A stretch of 64,000 nucleotides of DNA from Glandiceps talaboti (lineage: Eukaryota > Hemichordata > Enteropneusta > Spengelidae), in the NCBI RefSeq assembly GCF_964340395.1, contig NC_135560.1, forward strand, positions 11,660,098-11,724,097, read 5' to 3'. The position numbers and the translations under genes were made by a program. The notes under the pieces are model-generated. The model had not been told where the DNA came from, did no database searches, and was given only the letters and a program-made list of their open reading frames with translations. This document shows positions 1 to 19,560 of this stretch, one piece after another; positions within the stretch are counted from its first letter, which is position 1; the number at the start of each line of letters is the position of its first letter.

Positions 1-100
1 TTGGGGGCGTACTACCTCAACATAGCAAAGTATTGGTATTACTACTTCATAGAAAAGCAACGATGGACATCCAAATTTTATTCTTTGTTTACTTGTACAG

Positions 101-6740
<6,640 letters not shown>

Positions 6741-6845
6741 ATGGCTTTGTGAATTATTTATTTAACATTCTGGAAGGTTCCACAGGATAGATATGAACAC
6801 TTTGATATTCGTCTGTGATCCAACCGATACGGCCGGTCTCAGGGA

Positions 6846-6884
6846 TAGAGTGAATCGCGTGCGTGCGTGCGTGCGTGCGCGAGC

Positions 6885-6936
<52 letters not shown>

Positions 6937-6952
6937 CGTGCGTGCGTGCAAC
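6846..6952. repeat. TG/TGCG microsatellite
   Basis: TGCG units, then about 25 TG units, then TGCG again. Non-coding; the His-Thr frames on the minus strand come from the repeat. Confidence 0.9.
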
Positions 6953-7254
6953 ACTGATCAAAAACATAATCAATCATTTAAATAGACTCTGACATAACCA
7001 TGTTGTTCCCCAATCATTGAAGACAACCATAACATTACACAGGTTCCTTAAATAAACCAGCACTCCAACAGTTGAACAACTTTTGTCCCATTGCCCCAAA
7101 CTTTGCAAATGTATCGAAAGGGTTGTGAGAAAGTGTCCACTCTGCGATGTGGTTGAGAAGCTAAACCAGTTTAGATTTCCTTATATACATCTATAATGTT
7201 CGGTGTTCAAAATGTATAAGTTACATTTTTTCAATTAAATTAATAGCATATCAT

Positions 7255-7608
7255 TTAAATTGGCCATATGGGTGAGGATTGGGTATATATTTTGGATTTT
7301 TTAATTTATAAAACGATTTTATCATGGCTTCCTACTTGAAAAAATTGATGTAAAACAACATTGACTTAGTCCGTGTTTGTCACTTTAATAATACAATTTG
7401 CAAAAAGACAAAAAAAGTGTAAACAAAATTTGTCATTGTACGTACAATAACAAATAAACATTTTACACATTTATTTATCTTTTGCAATTTATTGAGTTAC
7501 AAAGACTTGGCATATGTTGTGTCACGTTAATTTTTCAAGTAGGAAGCCATGATAAAATTATTTTATATATTAAAATAAATACCCAACCCTCATCCATATG
7601 ACCACTTC
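7255..7608. mobile_element. Palindromic MITE-like element, copy 1
   Basis: About 350 bp whose two halves are imperfect reverse complements. Outer ends read tggccatatgggtgagg and ccaaccctcatccatatg; inner blocks read atcatggcttcctacttg and caagtaggaagccatgat. The centre is the palindrome attgtacgtacaat (7435-7448). A second copy lies at 21991-22340 in gene B intron 1. No ORF, so non-autonomous. The superfamily cannot be named because target-site duplications are unclear. Confidence 0.8.
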
Positions 7609-8739
7609 ATGGGTTCAAATTCGATGTAACAAATAGAGTATCTTTCACTGGGGGCGTTTCTATACTAATTGTACTTTGGTACGAGAAGTTGCCAGTTTTA
7701 GGAACTGAGTTAAGATCGCCCACTCTGTTTGAGAAAGTTATCGCGTAACAAATAATCTTCTTTGGGTCACTTGTACCAGTCGACACAGGAAGAAGAAAAG
7801 CATTGGTACCGTGGCCGACAAATCGGTCTTCTAATTCAAGTGTCGGTCTTCTAATTCAAAAAAACCGGTCTTCTAGCTCAAGTGTCGGTACATTGGACAT
7901 ATAATACTTAATGACCAGATATATCTGTTACATAATCAGTTCCAGAAGCTCCTCTTGGGGCAGCGTTACCGGGTTCTATTAGCAAAGATAAATTTGTTTT
8001 AAACCTATTCTTACAATCCACAGTGGCTATTTTTAAATTCTGTAGCTGTTTATTTCTACATTCTAATATTACATAATAATTGTACTGCCAGCATCAAATG
8101 TGTGGTCTGTCCAACCACCTGTTTACACAGAGATCGATACCTGTGTTTTGCTTCGCTGAAGTGAAAATCACACAGATCGCGATGTAAACAATATACCTGT
8201 GTCTAATTGTTTCGATCCCTGAACGTGTCTTCTCGAATGAGAAAATCATAACATGGCTACAATTTATAACAAATGATTTCTGAGGCATCAAGGTATGGAC
8301 TGCTTATTCACTCTCACAAATTATAACACAAAAAGACCATATTGAAGGAAATTTTTCATAAATGTAATACAGAAAAAACATTGAAAATGTATGTACACAT
8401 GACAATATTTCACTGATCATTGACGATAACTAATTTTTGTGAAACTATAGTGTACATCATTAACATTTTCAAATTTCTAAAATGATTAAACTCTTGGTTC
8501 TTTTGACATTGTTAAAAACATCAATTGATGCAGTATTCAGTTATGAGTGCATTGAATTTTATACCACCATGCACGAACAAAAAAATATGGAATATATGAT
8601 ATGGTCGTTTTCTCGATAGCGATGTTCGTTCGTGTGTCATATTGTATCGGAAGAACATCCGAGGTCTAGTAGCTAGATTAATGTTTTACATGAATTATTA
8701 TTGCACCAATGAAAAATGCGAATAAGCCTTAAGCCAAGC
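7609..8739. other. Intergenic, no gene seen
   Basis: AT-rich sequence with short frames only. A local direct duplication of 'cggtcttctaattcaa' type occurs near 7825-7880. I see no splice-supported exon. Confidence 0.5.
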
Positions 8740-8829
8740 GCACACTAGCATTTTCATGAGATTTTGGTCATTCGAGGCCGTGAGCCAAATATGTTTAATA
8801 ATTTTCGCCACGATTGAAATTTTCCTCAT

Positions 8830-9310
8830 ATGTGCGCCAAACTCGCCTGAACGTGAGCATTCTGCTCACGACTTTCTCAAGAGAGCACGCGTGGCAATGA
8901 CGTAATTACAAAATGTTTGCCCCAGTCTAAAACACAGGTGAGTAAACTTCTCCGTCAATAACTACGGTATTTTCATGCTTTTATATAGAAGATAAACGTG
9001 TCGATTTTTGGCCAACATACCTGTAGCCATTGCTTTACTGAGCGGGAATAGTCATGAAACTATACCAAATGAGATTACGATCTCATGCTATGACACAATA
9101 ACCGACGTCTTGTTGACTGTTCCCTCTAAGACAACAGCCACGGGTATAGGTAAAAGATCGATACATTTGTCTTCTAAAACCATGAATATACAGTTGTACA
9201 TATACATGTATTTTAGACTGGGCATACACATACACTTACGTCATCGCTACGCATGCGCTCTTAAAAAGAAAGTCGTGCGCATTCTGCTCACGTTCAGCGC
9301 ACGCACGGAT
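8830..9310. mobile_element. Inverted-repeat element with internal open frame
   Basis: The left arm (about 8836-8933) and right arm (about 9213-9308) are diverged reverse complements. Shared blocks are gaacgtgagca, cacgactttct, atgacgtaa and ccagtctaaaa. The roughly 280 bp loop contains a + frame of about 50 codons from 9008 that runs to a donor-like site near 9150 (tataggtaaa). The arms suggest a non-autonomous DNA element. Whether the loop frame is ever coding is doubtful. Confidence 0.6.
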
Positions 9311-10049
9311 AAGTCAATTAATTTACTACAATAAACACAGTTTCAAAAATAACCATAGTTGTAGACTACTAGTAAGACTCTCCCCCTCAAAATACGAAAG
9401 TCAGAAGACACTAGTAAAATAACTTTAGAGAAAACTCAGCTAGTTCAATGTCAAGGCAGAACCATAGTCCCAACGACGACGAAATACAAATCTTGGCTGA
9501 AATGAAGAGAAGGACTAACGGAAGCGGATCAAAGTATAAAAGGGCACTTATTTCTAACTTATTTATCGCTCATAAAAGATTATGAAAACACCGACTTAAG
9601 ACAGACTCTGAGATGGTTAATGTAACTAGTAGCCCATAGCTGACATTATCAGCTAGCTTATTTTTCTAGTGACATCCCTCGTCTTGTACTTGATGCCTAG
9701 TCATCCGGCAAGATGGTCTAGTTGCTCTGCAAAGAATAAAAAAAAACATTCAGCCTTAGATGTGATGAAAAATTGCATTTCAGAAATGTCCTGACTTATA
9801 TAACTAACTGTTTGTAACTCTAACTAAAAACAGGAAAAATAAAAAAAGCTCGAGGATAGGTCTAATAACATAAAGTTGAAATTGTGACGTACTGTGTAAA
9901 ATCCACAATCACACTTAAAATGCAATCTTCTTCCCATGTCTAGACCCAATACAACACACAGCATAATGGACAGTCCTGACTTAGCTGATGACAGTGGGAT
10001 TTCCAGGACGGTTGGAGCACACCATTTGTCTCCCAGGTCATCATTACCT

Positions 10050-10281
<232 letters not shown>

Positions 10282-10811
10282 GTTACGATCCAAAATATCG
10301 TATTTCGGAATTATGGGAATAAATTCTACTTTTAGGCCATAGGTCAGTAATAGACTGGCGATGACAAATCTGGGCAAACATGATGTAACTGGAATTCACA
10401 TGATTGGTTAGAAAAAAGTACATAATAACTTTTAAGATGGCACGATTTTAGGGTGTGACTTGCTATTTATAGTTGTTGTGTAAATTCCGTTGTATTCGAA
10501 GTATACTTAGGATGAGAATTAAACATCCAGAATCAGACGAGCTCTCGGGTAGGTGATTCTGGCAAGCCGAAATCTCTTATAAGTCGTGACTAGTTCCCGA
10601 CTTGGACCTGAACGATCCCGTACGAGAGTATGAGAGTGTGAGTGGTAGAGTGCAACGACAGAACTATCCATACTTATACCGGCGTTCAACTCAACAAACC
10701 CAACACATACATACATACATACATACATACATACATACATACATACATACTAGGACAGAGCGAGAGGTAGAAAAAGAGGGTACGAAAGGAATATTGAGTG
10801 TGTCTACTTAC

Positions 10812-10886
10812 AACAGCAGCAGCTATGGCCATTATTGTGATGGATATAATAGCATTCAAGATATTCAACACCATGTTATACCAAAG
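10812..10886 (-). CDS. Candidate exon, third TM of a four-TM (MS4A-like) protein
   Basis: On the minus strand, acceptor ttttgtacag and donor gtaagt bracket 75 bp (25 codons, phase 0-0) encoding LWYNMVLNILNAIISITIMA and a few more residues. This is a clean transmembrane helix resembling TM3 of MS4A/CD20-type proteins (N-[IV]-L-x-A-I-I pattern). It would follow in frame after the exon at 11882-11950. The next exon (TM4) was not found between 9.8 and 10.8 kb, so the gene may be incomplete or broken by the GA and ACAT repeats. Family assignment is from pattern memory only. Confidence 0.4.
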
Positions 10887-11881
10887 CTGTACAAAATTGA
10901 AGTTAATAACAACATTCAGTATCCCGTTACTTTAAACAGTCTATGTTACTGTTTAGATCGGCCAATACTACTGAACTACCACTATCATTCTATGTTACTG
11001 ACGAAGATCCTCCTTGTATGTAGGTAAGAAACGTTAAACAAAATACTTCAATGATAAATATAATTTGATCACATTGAGTACCAAGACCTTGTTGTTATAT
11101 CAAACTCATAATGCAATTCCTAAATATAGGGATGGGGGTCAGTAGACCAATTTTGGATAAATTAATTCGAATTCCTAAGTTTTTGGGTGGGTGGATGGGG
11201 TATGGGTGAACCAAGTTTTAGTTCTCATTCGACAAAAACCATTTTACTAAGTTCATGGCTTGATATCACTTATTACTGGGAATTCCTGAAACTGTCACCT
11301 TTGTCACTTTTGAGAATAAACTTTTACTTCAAACTATTCTGAAATTTCTTTTTTATTGTTTTTAGATTGGCCAACACATCAATATACTTCTTTTATTCCC
11401 TTCAGCAATATACTTTGTTCGGGTCGTCGATGATTTTATAGTCTACATCTTAGATGTATAACAACGTTGTTCAAATACTTGTTATTGTCGACCACTCAGA
11501 ATGTGTGTAAAGTAATACTGATTACAAATTAATCGCGTGCTAAAAATCTAATAATTATTAATCTCGGTCAACTTAGAAGGAATGGGAATGACATAGTGGG
11601 GAAGGGGTCTGAGGCCAAACTTAGAGAATCTAGTTTTTTTTAATCGAACATTTGACTAGTGACCTCACCCCTTAAGTTTTGGATTCTTTACGTGTCATGC
11701 ATTGTTTCCTTTTGCTGCTTTTTTTTTCCCTTTCTTCGACAAACTCAGGTAAGTAGCTCGATCGGTGAATTTTGCATTAACAAAACTGACAACCTGTAGC
11801 ACTTTTTGCATCCACACTTTAGCAACGATAATAACCTATAGTCAGACCAAGCACATTGTCGTACATTATTACTTTACGTAC
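10887..11881. other. Intron or spacer between candidate minus-strand exons
   Basis: No supported exon. A short segment at about 11600-11690 (ggggtctgagg ... ctagtgacctcaccccttaag) resembles 32716-32795 in gene B intron 16, so it is an interspersed repeat of unknown type. Confidence 0.45.
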
Positions 11882-11950
11882 CACTTTGCCACTTCTTTCT
11901 TCTATTGATTTGTTCATTGCGATAATACCTGCAATACCAGTGACAAGGGA
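11882..11950 (-). CDS. Candidate exon, second TM of a four-TM (MS4A-like) protein
   Basis: On the minus strand, the acceptor tgctctgtttcgcag and donor gtacgt bracket 69 bp (23 codons, phase 0-0) reading SLVTGIAGIIAMNKSIEERS then GKV. The Gly-Ile-x-Gly-Ile helix followed by a charged loop resembles TM2 and the following loop of MS4A-family proteins. Together with 10812-10886 it makes a plausible TM2-loop-TM3 run on the minus strand. No start codon or TM1 exon was found upstream. Confidence 0.4.
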
Positions 11951-12099
11951 CTGCGAAACAGAGCAAATATAGAAATTTAACGGTTGAAGATTAATATTAT
12001 TCAACTAACCCCAATATACATTATCTGTAGTTTATCACTATGATTCGTAATATTATGGTCTTAGCTTTTAAGCATATACTAAACAAAAAAGTTACTCTG

Positions 12100-12400
12100 T
12101 TATAACGTTATGGCATTGTTATGCTATGACGTCTTCACGTCATGGCATTGTCATGTTATGACGTCATCACGTCATGGCATTGTCATGCTATGACAGGACC
12201 ATGCTATTGCATTGTCATGCTAGGACTGTGCTAGGACTTCACTGTGCTATCGTATTGCCATGTTATGACGTCACCATTGTATGGTATTTTCACACTATGA
12301 CGTCTCCATGCTATGTATGGTATAGTCGATCTATGACGTCACCATGTTATATTAGTGTTATGATATGACGTCACAATGCTATGGTATTGTCATGCTATGA
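12100..12400. repeat. Degenerate minisatellite rich in TGACGTCA
   Basis: Roughly 20-45 bp variants of 'gcattgtcatgctatgacgtca' repeated over 300 bp, with several full or near TGACGTCA palindromes (the CREB/ATF core). It overlaps the end of the minus-strand frame at 12390-12767. Confidence 0.75.
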
Positions 12401-12767
12401 TTTCCGATAATTCTTGTACAATTTCATGCTCCAGTCCATTATTTATTTGCAATTCATCAAAAATTCTGCCAACGTAATCTGTTTTATGAACACTCACCAT
12501 AGTAGCTGCCAGGTAGCAAGAACAACTTCCACTTAATAAACAATAATGTCGCCGGTAATCCACTCTGTAACAACTATCACTGCATCTGTAGTAGTTGTCA
12601 TTTGCTGTCATTACAGCATAAGAAATCACATAGAATTCTAAGCAACCCAGTGCGACCAGTAATATACAAGGTATCAATACAGTTTCAAACCGTATGAAAA
12701 GAGTCTCCCTCTTCATGGTGACTATTTTTTCTCTTGTTTCTTCAACCGTCATTGAATCCATGTTCAA
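12390..12767 (-). CDS. Candidate terminal exon of a four-TM (MS4A-like) protein, TM4 and tail
   Basis: A minus-strand frame of about 125 codons starts right after an acceptor-like ttactttttag and ends in a stop inside the minisatellite. It encodes a charged segment (ETREKIVTMKRETLF), one strong helix (TVLIPCILLVALGCLEFYVI) and a Cys/Tyr-rich tail. The L-x-C-L-E-F pattern recalls TM4 of MS4A proteins. Because it ends in a stop it cannot precede the TM2/TM3 exons at lower coordinates, so it would belong to a second, upstream copy. It could also be a chance frame or pseudogene. No earlier exons were found. Confidence 0.4.
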   Translation of the reverse strand: MNMDSMTVEETREKIVTMKRETLFIRFETVLIPCILLVALGCLEFYVISYAVMTANDNYYRCSDSCYRVDYRRHYCLLSGSCSCYLAATMVSVHKTDYVGRIFDELQINNGLEHEIVQELSEIIA

Positions 12768-12994
12768 CTAAAAAGTAATTGGTAGACATGGTAGAAAACA
12801 CTAGTAGATATATAGTCGTTAGTTTCTACATGAAGTTAGGAAAAGTTCCACATAAATTCCTGCCATACTAGACAGATGATTCGATTGGGATAGAGGGGAG
12901 AATAAAGCTCGAGGATTGAGGAATAGAGGAATAGTAAACGGACGAACAGGTGGACAGACAGACAGACAGACGTACGCATGAACGGACGGACGGA

Positions 12995-13480
12995 CGAACA
13001 GACATACATACATACATACATACATACATACATACATACATACATACATACATACATGCATGCATGCATGCATGCATGCATGCATGCATGCATGCATACA
13101 TACATACATACATACATACATACATACATACATACATACATACATACATACATACATACATACGGACTGTCACAAATTTCTTATGAATTTCTTTCTACAG
13201 ACAGACAGACAGACAGACAGATAGATAGACAGACAGACATATAGACAGACAGACAGACAGATAGATAGATAGATAGATAGATAGATATATATACATACAT
13301 ACATACATACAGACAGACAGACAGACAGATAGACAGACAGGCAGACAGACAGACAGACACACATATATGAATGGATAGAACACAACACAACACAACACAA
13401 CACAACACAACACAGCACAACACAGCACAACACAACACAACACAAAACAACACAACACAACACAACACAACACAACACAA
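12995..13480. repeat. Compound microsatellite block
   Basis: ACAT (about 13000-13165, with an ATGC core), ACAG/ATAG (13196-13360) and CAACA pentamer (13380-13480) tracts, one after another. All long frames here on either strand are repeat artefacts. Confidence 0.95.
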
Positions 13481-16140
13481 TTTTTAACACGACGGGTATA
13501 CATGACTACTTTGCAGTAGGTTGACTTTGTTCAGTGTTTTCTGATTTTGTTCAACAGAACCATCACAACGAAACATTTTTTGATGGGAGTCAGCTCTAAA
13601 ATACGACCAAGTGCGTGGCAGACGGTGTACTGTTACGAAGTTACGAGCGTATAGAGTTGCAAACGTTTTAGTTAAGACAAGGGTAGACGTGTGAGGTCAA
13701 TTGATTGATGAGACAGCACAACAAGCCGGGTCATCTTGTTCTATGTAGAGGTCGTGAGTGTCACAGTATGTCATGTATAGATATCAGCTGGTGTATGTGT
13801 AGATATGAGTGTTTTCCAAACTGGTGTTTTCAACTGTTGTTTTCTGAATCTAAATAATTGTATTTTAAAACATTTTCTAAATAAGGGAAGATTGTGAGTG
13901 TTTACTTTGAAGGGATTGTTTATTAACCATATTTGTATTATGAAGATTTAGATTTGAATAAAATGTGAGAATGTACACACTGGGCCCAGTAGATTTGGTT
14001 CAGACGAGATATAAACGGGAACCCCTTCAGAGACTCAGAACTGGTGATTAGACACGGTTCGTGGCTAGAGATTAACTGAGACAAATTCACCTACAAGAAC
14101 ATTGGCTTTCCGCTGAGAGCTAATTTGAAATCTCTCTCATGAGCTGGGCTGTGTATACATTACTTTTACCAAACGCAATTTCTTGAGTCTTTAGTGAGTT
14201 TCTTCCACAGATTAAAATGTCCTACAAGATCCTAGTACGAACGAGGTGTGGTATAACAACGTTAAGTGGACAGTTCTAACCAACACCCAAAACAAGCGGT
14301 AACAGTACAGTACGCTTCTTAATTATGTCATCATTATGATTTATAACTAGTTTCTACTTCTGAAAAATATTTTACTGAACATGACAAGTTTTGACAGGTA
14401 CGGTATGTTATCTGCTACCAACGAGAAAACATGTACACACAAGTTAAATTGGCGATGTGAGGGACATTTATGACAAAGCTAAATGCCAGAAGTAAATTAT
14501 TAATGATATTACTATAGATTCACAAAAGTTACGTTTGAAGTTTTACAGAAGGTAAAAATGTTGACAAACATCATGGCACACACATGACTTGTATATCAAA
14601 TTGTAAATATTGTCCGATAGCTACGTTTTCCCTTGTCTATAAAAAAATATTTACTAAGTCTGAAATCTTGACTTCAGGTTAATTTGAATTAGTTACAAGT
14701 TAATATTTGGAGGTCAAAGGTCGGGGTAATATTTTGAGTAACCTATGAACTCTAGCTCAACTTTGGTGAGACATGGCAGCGATAGTCACTGCGTTGCTCT
14801 ATATGGTTAGTATTTGATTGAACTCTATATGCACAATGCACATCACAACTTCATCATAATTCATAATTCTTACAAACGCTATTGCCTATGTATAGCTAAA
14901 CCTATAATTTAGACCACTTATCAACAGTGGTTCATGGCGCGAACTCGTTGCTGTTATGTGTCCACCTCTCTGTATCTCTTTCAGCCTGGCCTTCTATTTA
15001 CTCTGTCTATTTGCGAACTCGGTACTGTTATCTATTAAAGTCCATCCCCTTTAGCTCTCTGTATCTCTGCCAGCCTGGTCTTCTTTACTCTGTCTATCCC
15101 CATCCTGTCCCCGTCTTGATGTCTCAAATTCCATCTCCGTGCGCGTGTATTGTCTTCATCTCTCCGCCTCTCCATCTCTACCAGGTATCTGTTATAATTA
15201 TGTTAACTTTTGAAAGTACTACAGTTTTGTTTACATTTGTATTATGCGGATACCGATGCATTTTCAGTGGAACGTCAGATTGTATACTCGAAGTAAAGTA
15301 CATCGTGGTTTATGCCAAGCTGTAACTTCAATGACGAAAAAACATCTGCCAACTCTTTAAGATGTCTTTTCCCCCTTTCTTATCACATTCATTATGGTTT
15401 ACATGAATTATGTTTTAGAACAGAACAATAAAGAAAAACTTAATTAATGAGAAATCTGTCCTAGAACTTATAAACCATACGTGCGGGTCCAAGGTTTAGT
15501 TTCGGTTTACACAGTGTAAAATAACAGAAGTTATTTCAAAACATCTTCATATACGGGACAGAATATGGACGAAGGAGATCCGATAAATTATGTTAAGAAG
15601 TTTCAAGATTTCTATATTTAAAACTAAAGGTAAAAAAAGATTTACCGCTTGGTGCCGAGTGGTACGATAAGTTGGCCATCGAAATCATCGGAGATCGCGA
15701 TAACACAATGTCTGCTTTCAGGGCAAAGTTTCTAAAACCATACTCGGGTTAATTAGATTTCTAGAATTCTCTTTTTGCCCCTTCAAACTCTCACTATCGT
15801 TTAAGAAATTGTAATGGTTGTTTTCTCACTTATAAAACTTTTTTTTTTAAATTAACTATAGTTTTACTCACCTGTTGGTCGCAGTTGTCCTACTGTTGCG
15901 TTTACCTGATAGAGACTGCTGCAATACTGGAAAATATCAAAAATCTATTGGTGCCGTGTGCAAAATAGTGCGTCCATCAAAACTTATATATAAAATTGAC
16001 AAATTGTGTTACAGATGACATTCATAATAAGGTCATGGAATTCAGGCCACGAATCAAACCACCGTAAGGAAAAGAACGAAGCGATAGGTCTATTCTGAGT
16101 CGCCATAAGGTGATGATCTGCAATAAAAAATATAGCGCCA
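13481..16140. other. Intergenic, no gene supported
   Basis: No convincing exon. A roughly 100 bp sequence is repeated twice at about 14955-15110 (ctctgtatctct ... cagcctggtcttct). It underlies a 132-codon + frame at 14927-15325 that I do not believe. A possible minus-strand mini-exon near 15,870-15,925 has good splice borders but no recognisable content. Confidence 0.4.
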
Positions 16141-16149
16141 ATGGCGTTG

Positions 16150-16910
16150 GAGCACGACTGTATTTAGCTGTTGCCATGGGCGTGGCCTTGTTGATAGGCA
16201 TATTTGCATACATTTTGTGAATCTTTATTCATTTACCTACCCGTCCATGTTCTTATCTTTGTAATATGCATTATGGCAATGCATTGCCATTGAACTGTTG
16301 CTAAGGGCGTGGTTATGGTTGCTAGGGCCACGCGTGTCAAATGTTTTCAGAAATAACTGCAGAATAACACCTCCAGAAACATTCCATTAAGTTTTAACCC
16401 CGTTCCCCATGCTGTTTCAAGATATAAGTTTTTTGAACAAAATTGAGGTTTTTAGACCTAATTTGTGTATCGTTAATGGGATTGTCATATTGTGAATACA
16501 GCTTCATCTACACATGCCCAGATGCATCACCATTAAATTTCAGCCCAATCTGCTAGGTAGTTTGGAATTATAGATTTTTCACCAACAAGACACATTTTAG
16601 CACTAATTTGCATATAACTGATTTGATCATCAATGATGTCATGAACAACTCTTAATAAAAACACGGGCCCTGAAGAACATTCCAACGAAATTTCAGCCTA
16701 ATCTGCTCAGTAGTTTAGGAATTAAAGATTTTGATAAAAAAGACACATGTTCATACCTAATTTGCATATCACTGATGGGATGAACAATTCTTAATCTAAA
16801 AACCTTTTAAGAACGTTCCAACCAAATTTCAAACCGATCTGCCGAGTAGTTTTGGAGTTCAGGTTTTTGATCAAAAATCACATTTTTGGACCAAAATAAC
16901 ACACCGGTGG
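16150..16910 (+). repeat. Interspersed repeat with internal monomers
   Basis: It begins with 'gttgctaagggcgtggttatggttgctaggg'-type sequence, followed by about four diverged monomers of roughly 130-160 bp. Each monomer carries an 'aaatttcagccyaatctgc' and an 'ctaatttgcatatcactgat' block. Related copies in reverse orientation lie in intron 9 of gene B (about 28490-28930) and gene C (about 60680-61230). Confidence 0.65.
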
Positions 16911-17139
16911 TAAGATCATTTTGGTGTCATAGTTGTGTTGAACTTGTGGCAATATCGCCATAACAGTTAATACATTAGTCGAATGAAGTATTGACTCCGC
17001 ATTACCCTGAAGTGAATGCTTTACCAGAACTAGCAACTTCGTAGAGATAACTATAACAAAGACTCAATTTACTTCGCTATGATGTGCGGAGAGTCGCCAC
17101 CCTAACTTTTTGAATATCGCGGGTAACTGACGAAATGGC

Positions 17140-17320
<181 letters not shown>

Positions 17321-17459
17321 CTTCATGCAGTTGCAAGTATAGGAAACAGGTGATGTTGGTTGGATATTGGTGTTTTAAAATGACTAAAAAGGAACAAAAA
17401 TACTGAATTTCGAACGTGAAAATAATAACATGTCTCTTGCTAGTTAACATACGTAAGAT

Positions 17460-18962
17460 ACATTTTACTTCACTTATGACTTTGCAAGGAGCCGTCTATC
17501 ATACTGTATGGGTCGAGTACAGAAGGAAGTTTAAAAAACTGGCTGTTGGATAGTGATGTAACCGAGGTTATATGTCGAGCCAGAGGATGAACTACAACAA
17601 TGTAAAGTAAAATCTACTGTCGAACCAGGCGATGAAATGTTTGGATGTTGTATCGGAAAACGATTATGTTACAGGTTTATTGAGTTCCACTATACTGCAA
17701 AGAGAGTCAGGGTGTATTTAAGAGTGCAGTAAATAGAAAAATAGAATCATGATTGGTTTCTTACCACTTTATGTTTCAATTCTAAGAATTTCAGTACTTT
17801 ATTTCTGGTTTGTGAGTCCCCGGTGTTGCGCCATTTCAAATCCAATCCGACCTGCTGTCCTACATACAGTGTCACATTATTCAACAATTCTGTGACACCG
17901 TTTTAAAATGAACTGTACACCCCCGGGTGTCCATTTCTGTCAGTCCAGATTTAGTAAAGGTTGGCCTCCGATGATGTGACAGTGCCTCCAGCAGCAAGGT
18001 TTTGGCGCGAAGTTGACCAGAAATAACATGACACACATTGAATTTAGACAATATAACATTGTGTAAAGAAATCAATACAATTTAAAAAAAAACTAGAATC
18101 AGATAAAACTTGTAAATGTGAAGAAACAAGAATCTCCGAAATACGCTCGTTTCAAGAGAAAATGAATAGAAACTCAGGACAACACTACATTGACACGGGT
18201 ACGTTGATATTAAAAAAAAAACAATTAGCCACAAATTCAAACAATAGCCACTGCTGGCGTCTGGGGCAGTAGAACAATCATCGTCACAAATGAAACAAAG
18301 CAGCAACAAAAACACACGAGACACCAGACTCAGACTGTATTACTTATGTGCGGGTAGCTGGTTGAAGGTAAATTTGCGGGTTGATTTGCGGGTTAATTTG
18401 CGGGTCGCTGTTGATTTGCAGGCCAGTGTGTTGGTCAACATCTTATAGAATTTTTGTTCGACCTCTCGGTCACACTGAATATGTGTTACTCAATCTCTTG
18501 TCTGGTTCTATACTGTGAGTCACTTATAATTAGATTTACTAAACAAAACAAAAAGAATATTTTCACCTTAGGCTTCAAGACCCTATTACATACTAGTATA
18601 TCCCTGAATACAATTTGTTCTTCACAGGTGGTGGTATTTATTAGTCATAAACTTTAATTATACAAATGATTAATTGATAATCATAGAATGTTTACCAAAA
18701 CCTAATTTGTTCTTGTCACTGCCATAAGGAAAAATTGCAGTGAATTTCATTAGAAGTTATGCCGTCGTCGTCGTCGATATAGATAGATATCGTGTCCACA
18801 ACCAAACAGACAGACAGACAGACAGACAGGCAGGCAGATACATACATACATACATACATACATACATACATACATACGTACATACAAACATACACACATA
18901 CGTACGTACGTACGTACGTACGTACATAGATCCATCCATCCATCCATCCATCCATCCATCCA

Positions 18963-18996
<34 letters not shown>

Positions 18997-19050
18997 CGTA
19001 CATACATACATACACACGTACGTACGTAATACATACATACATACATACAT

Positions 19051-19113
<63 letters not shown>

Positions 19114-19474
19114 AACAAACAAACAAACAAAAGTATAACATAACATAACTTGAAAGTAAAAAAAATCGCGCATTCAACCAAATTGTATGGGGATTCTTGT
19201 GTTTTTTTTTAATTTTCAATCCGTTCTTGACCTTTCTTTTATAATTTTCGTTGATGACTTATTAAATTAAGATACTTGAAACTACATAATTAACAGACCG
19301 CTTTTGGAAATAGTGGTTAACGCAAATGTTTTGACTCCGCTATTATGGAAACTGTGCTGAAAGCTTTCTATATCATTGCGACACACCAAATATACTATCT
19401 CTATCTTTCAATAGGATATTCAAAGCTAGTCTATTATCTAATGTGTCTTTTCCCCTTGTTTATTCAACTTTGAA
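17460..19474 (+). other. Upstream duplicated flank of gene B
   Basis: Non-coding. Blocks at about 17560-17850 and 18220-18330 match 42940-43200 and 43550-43660 upstream of gene C (for example gatgaactacarcamtgt and gccacaaattcaaacaata). A compound ACAG/ACAT/ACGT/ATCC/ACAA microsatellite fills 18806-19130. The flank is part of the tandem duplication. Confidence 0.7.
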
Positions 19475-19560
19475 GCCGAGACCCTTGGGTGCATGAACAC
19501 TCCGGGGTATACACGCAACCTAGTTACTTGTAACATAAACTACACACACCATGGCTACGG
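19475..19560 (+). promoter_or_regulatory. Conserved proximal promoter / 5' leader block, gene B
   Basis: About 85 bp nearly identical to 44262-44347 upstream of gene C: shared cccttgggtg, atgaacactccggggt, agcctrgttact and gtaacataaact blocks. No clear TATA box. The extent of transcription is inferred from position. Confidence 0.55.

Noticed and set aside
12995-13480. Direct repeats as a possible CRISPR array
   Set aside because: Units are 4-5 bp with no spacers. Plain microsatellites in a eukaryotic genome.
14927-15325. 132-codon + frame in the A-B spacer
   Set aside because: It lies over two copies of a roughly 100-bp pyrimidine-rich repeat, has no splice context or recognisable domain, and its composition follows the repeat.
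18716-19219. Long frames of Met-Tyr-Val-Cys, Cys-Leu-Ser-Val or His-Thr-Tyr-Ile type
   Set aside because: Translations of ACAT and ACAG microsatellites. The same kind of frame appears on both strands at every such tract in the window.
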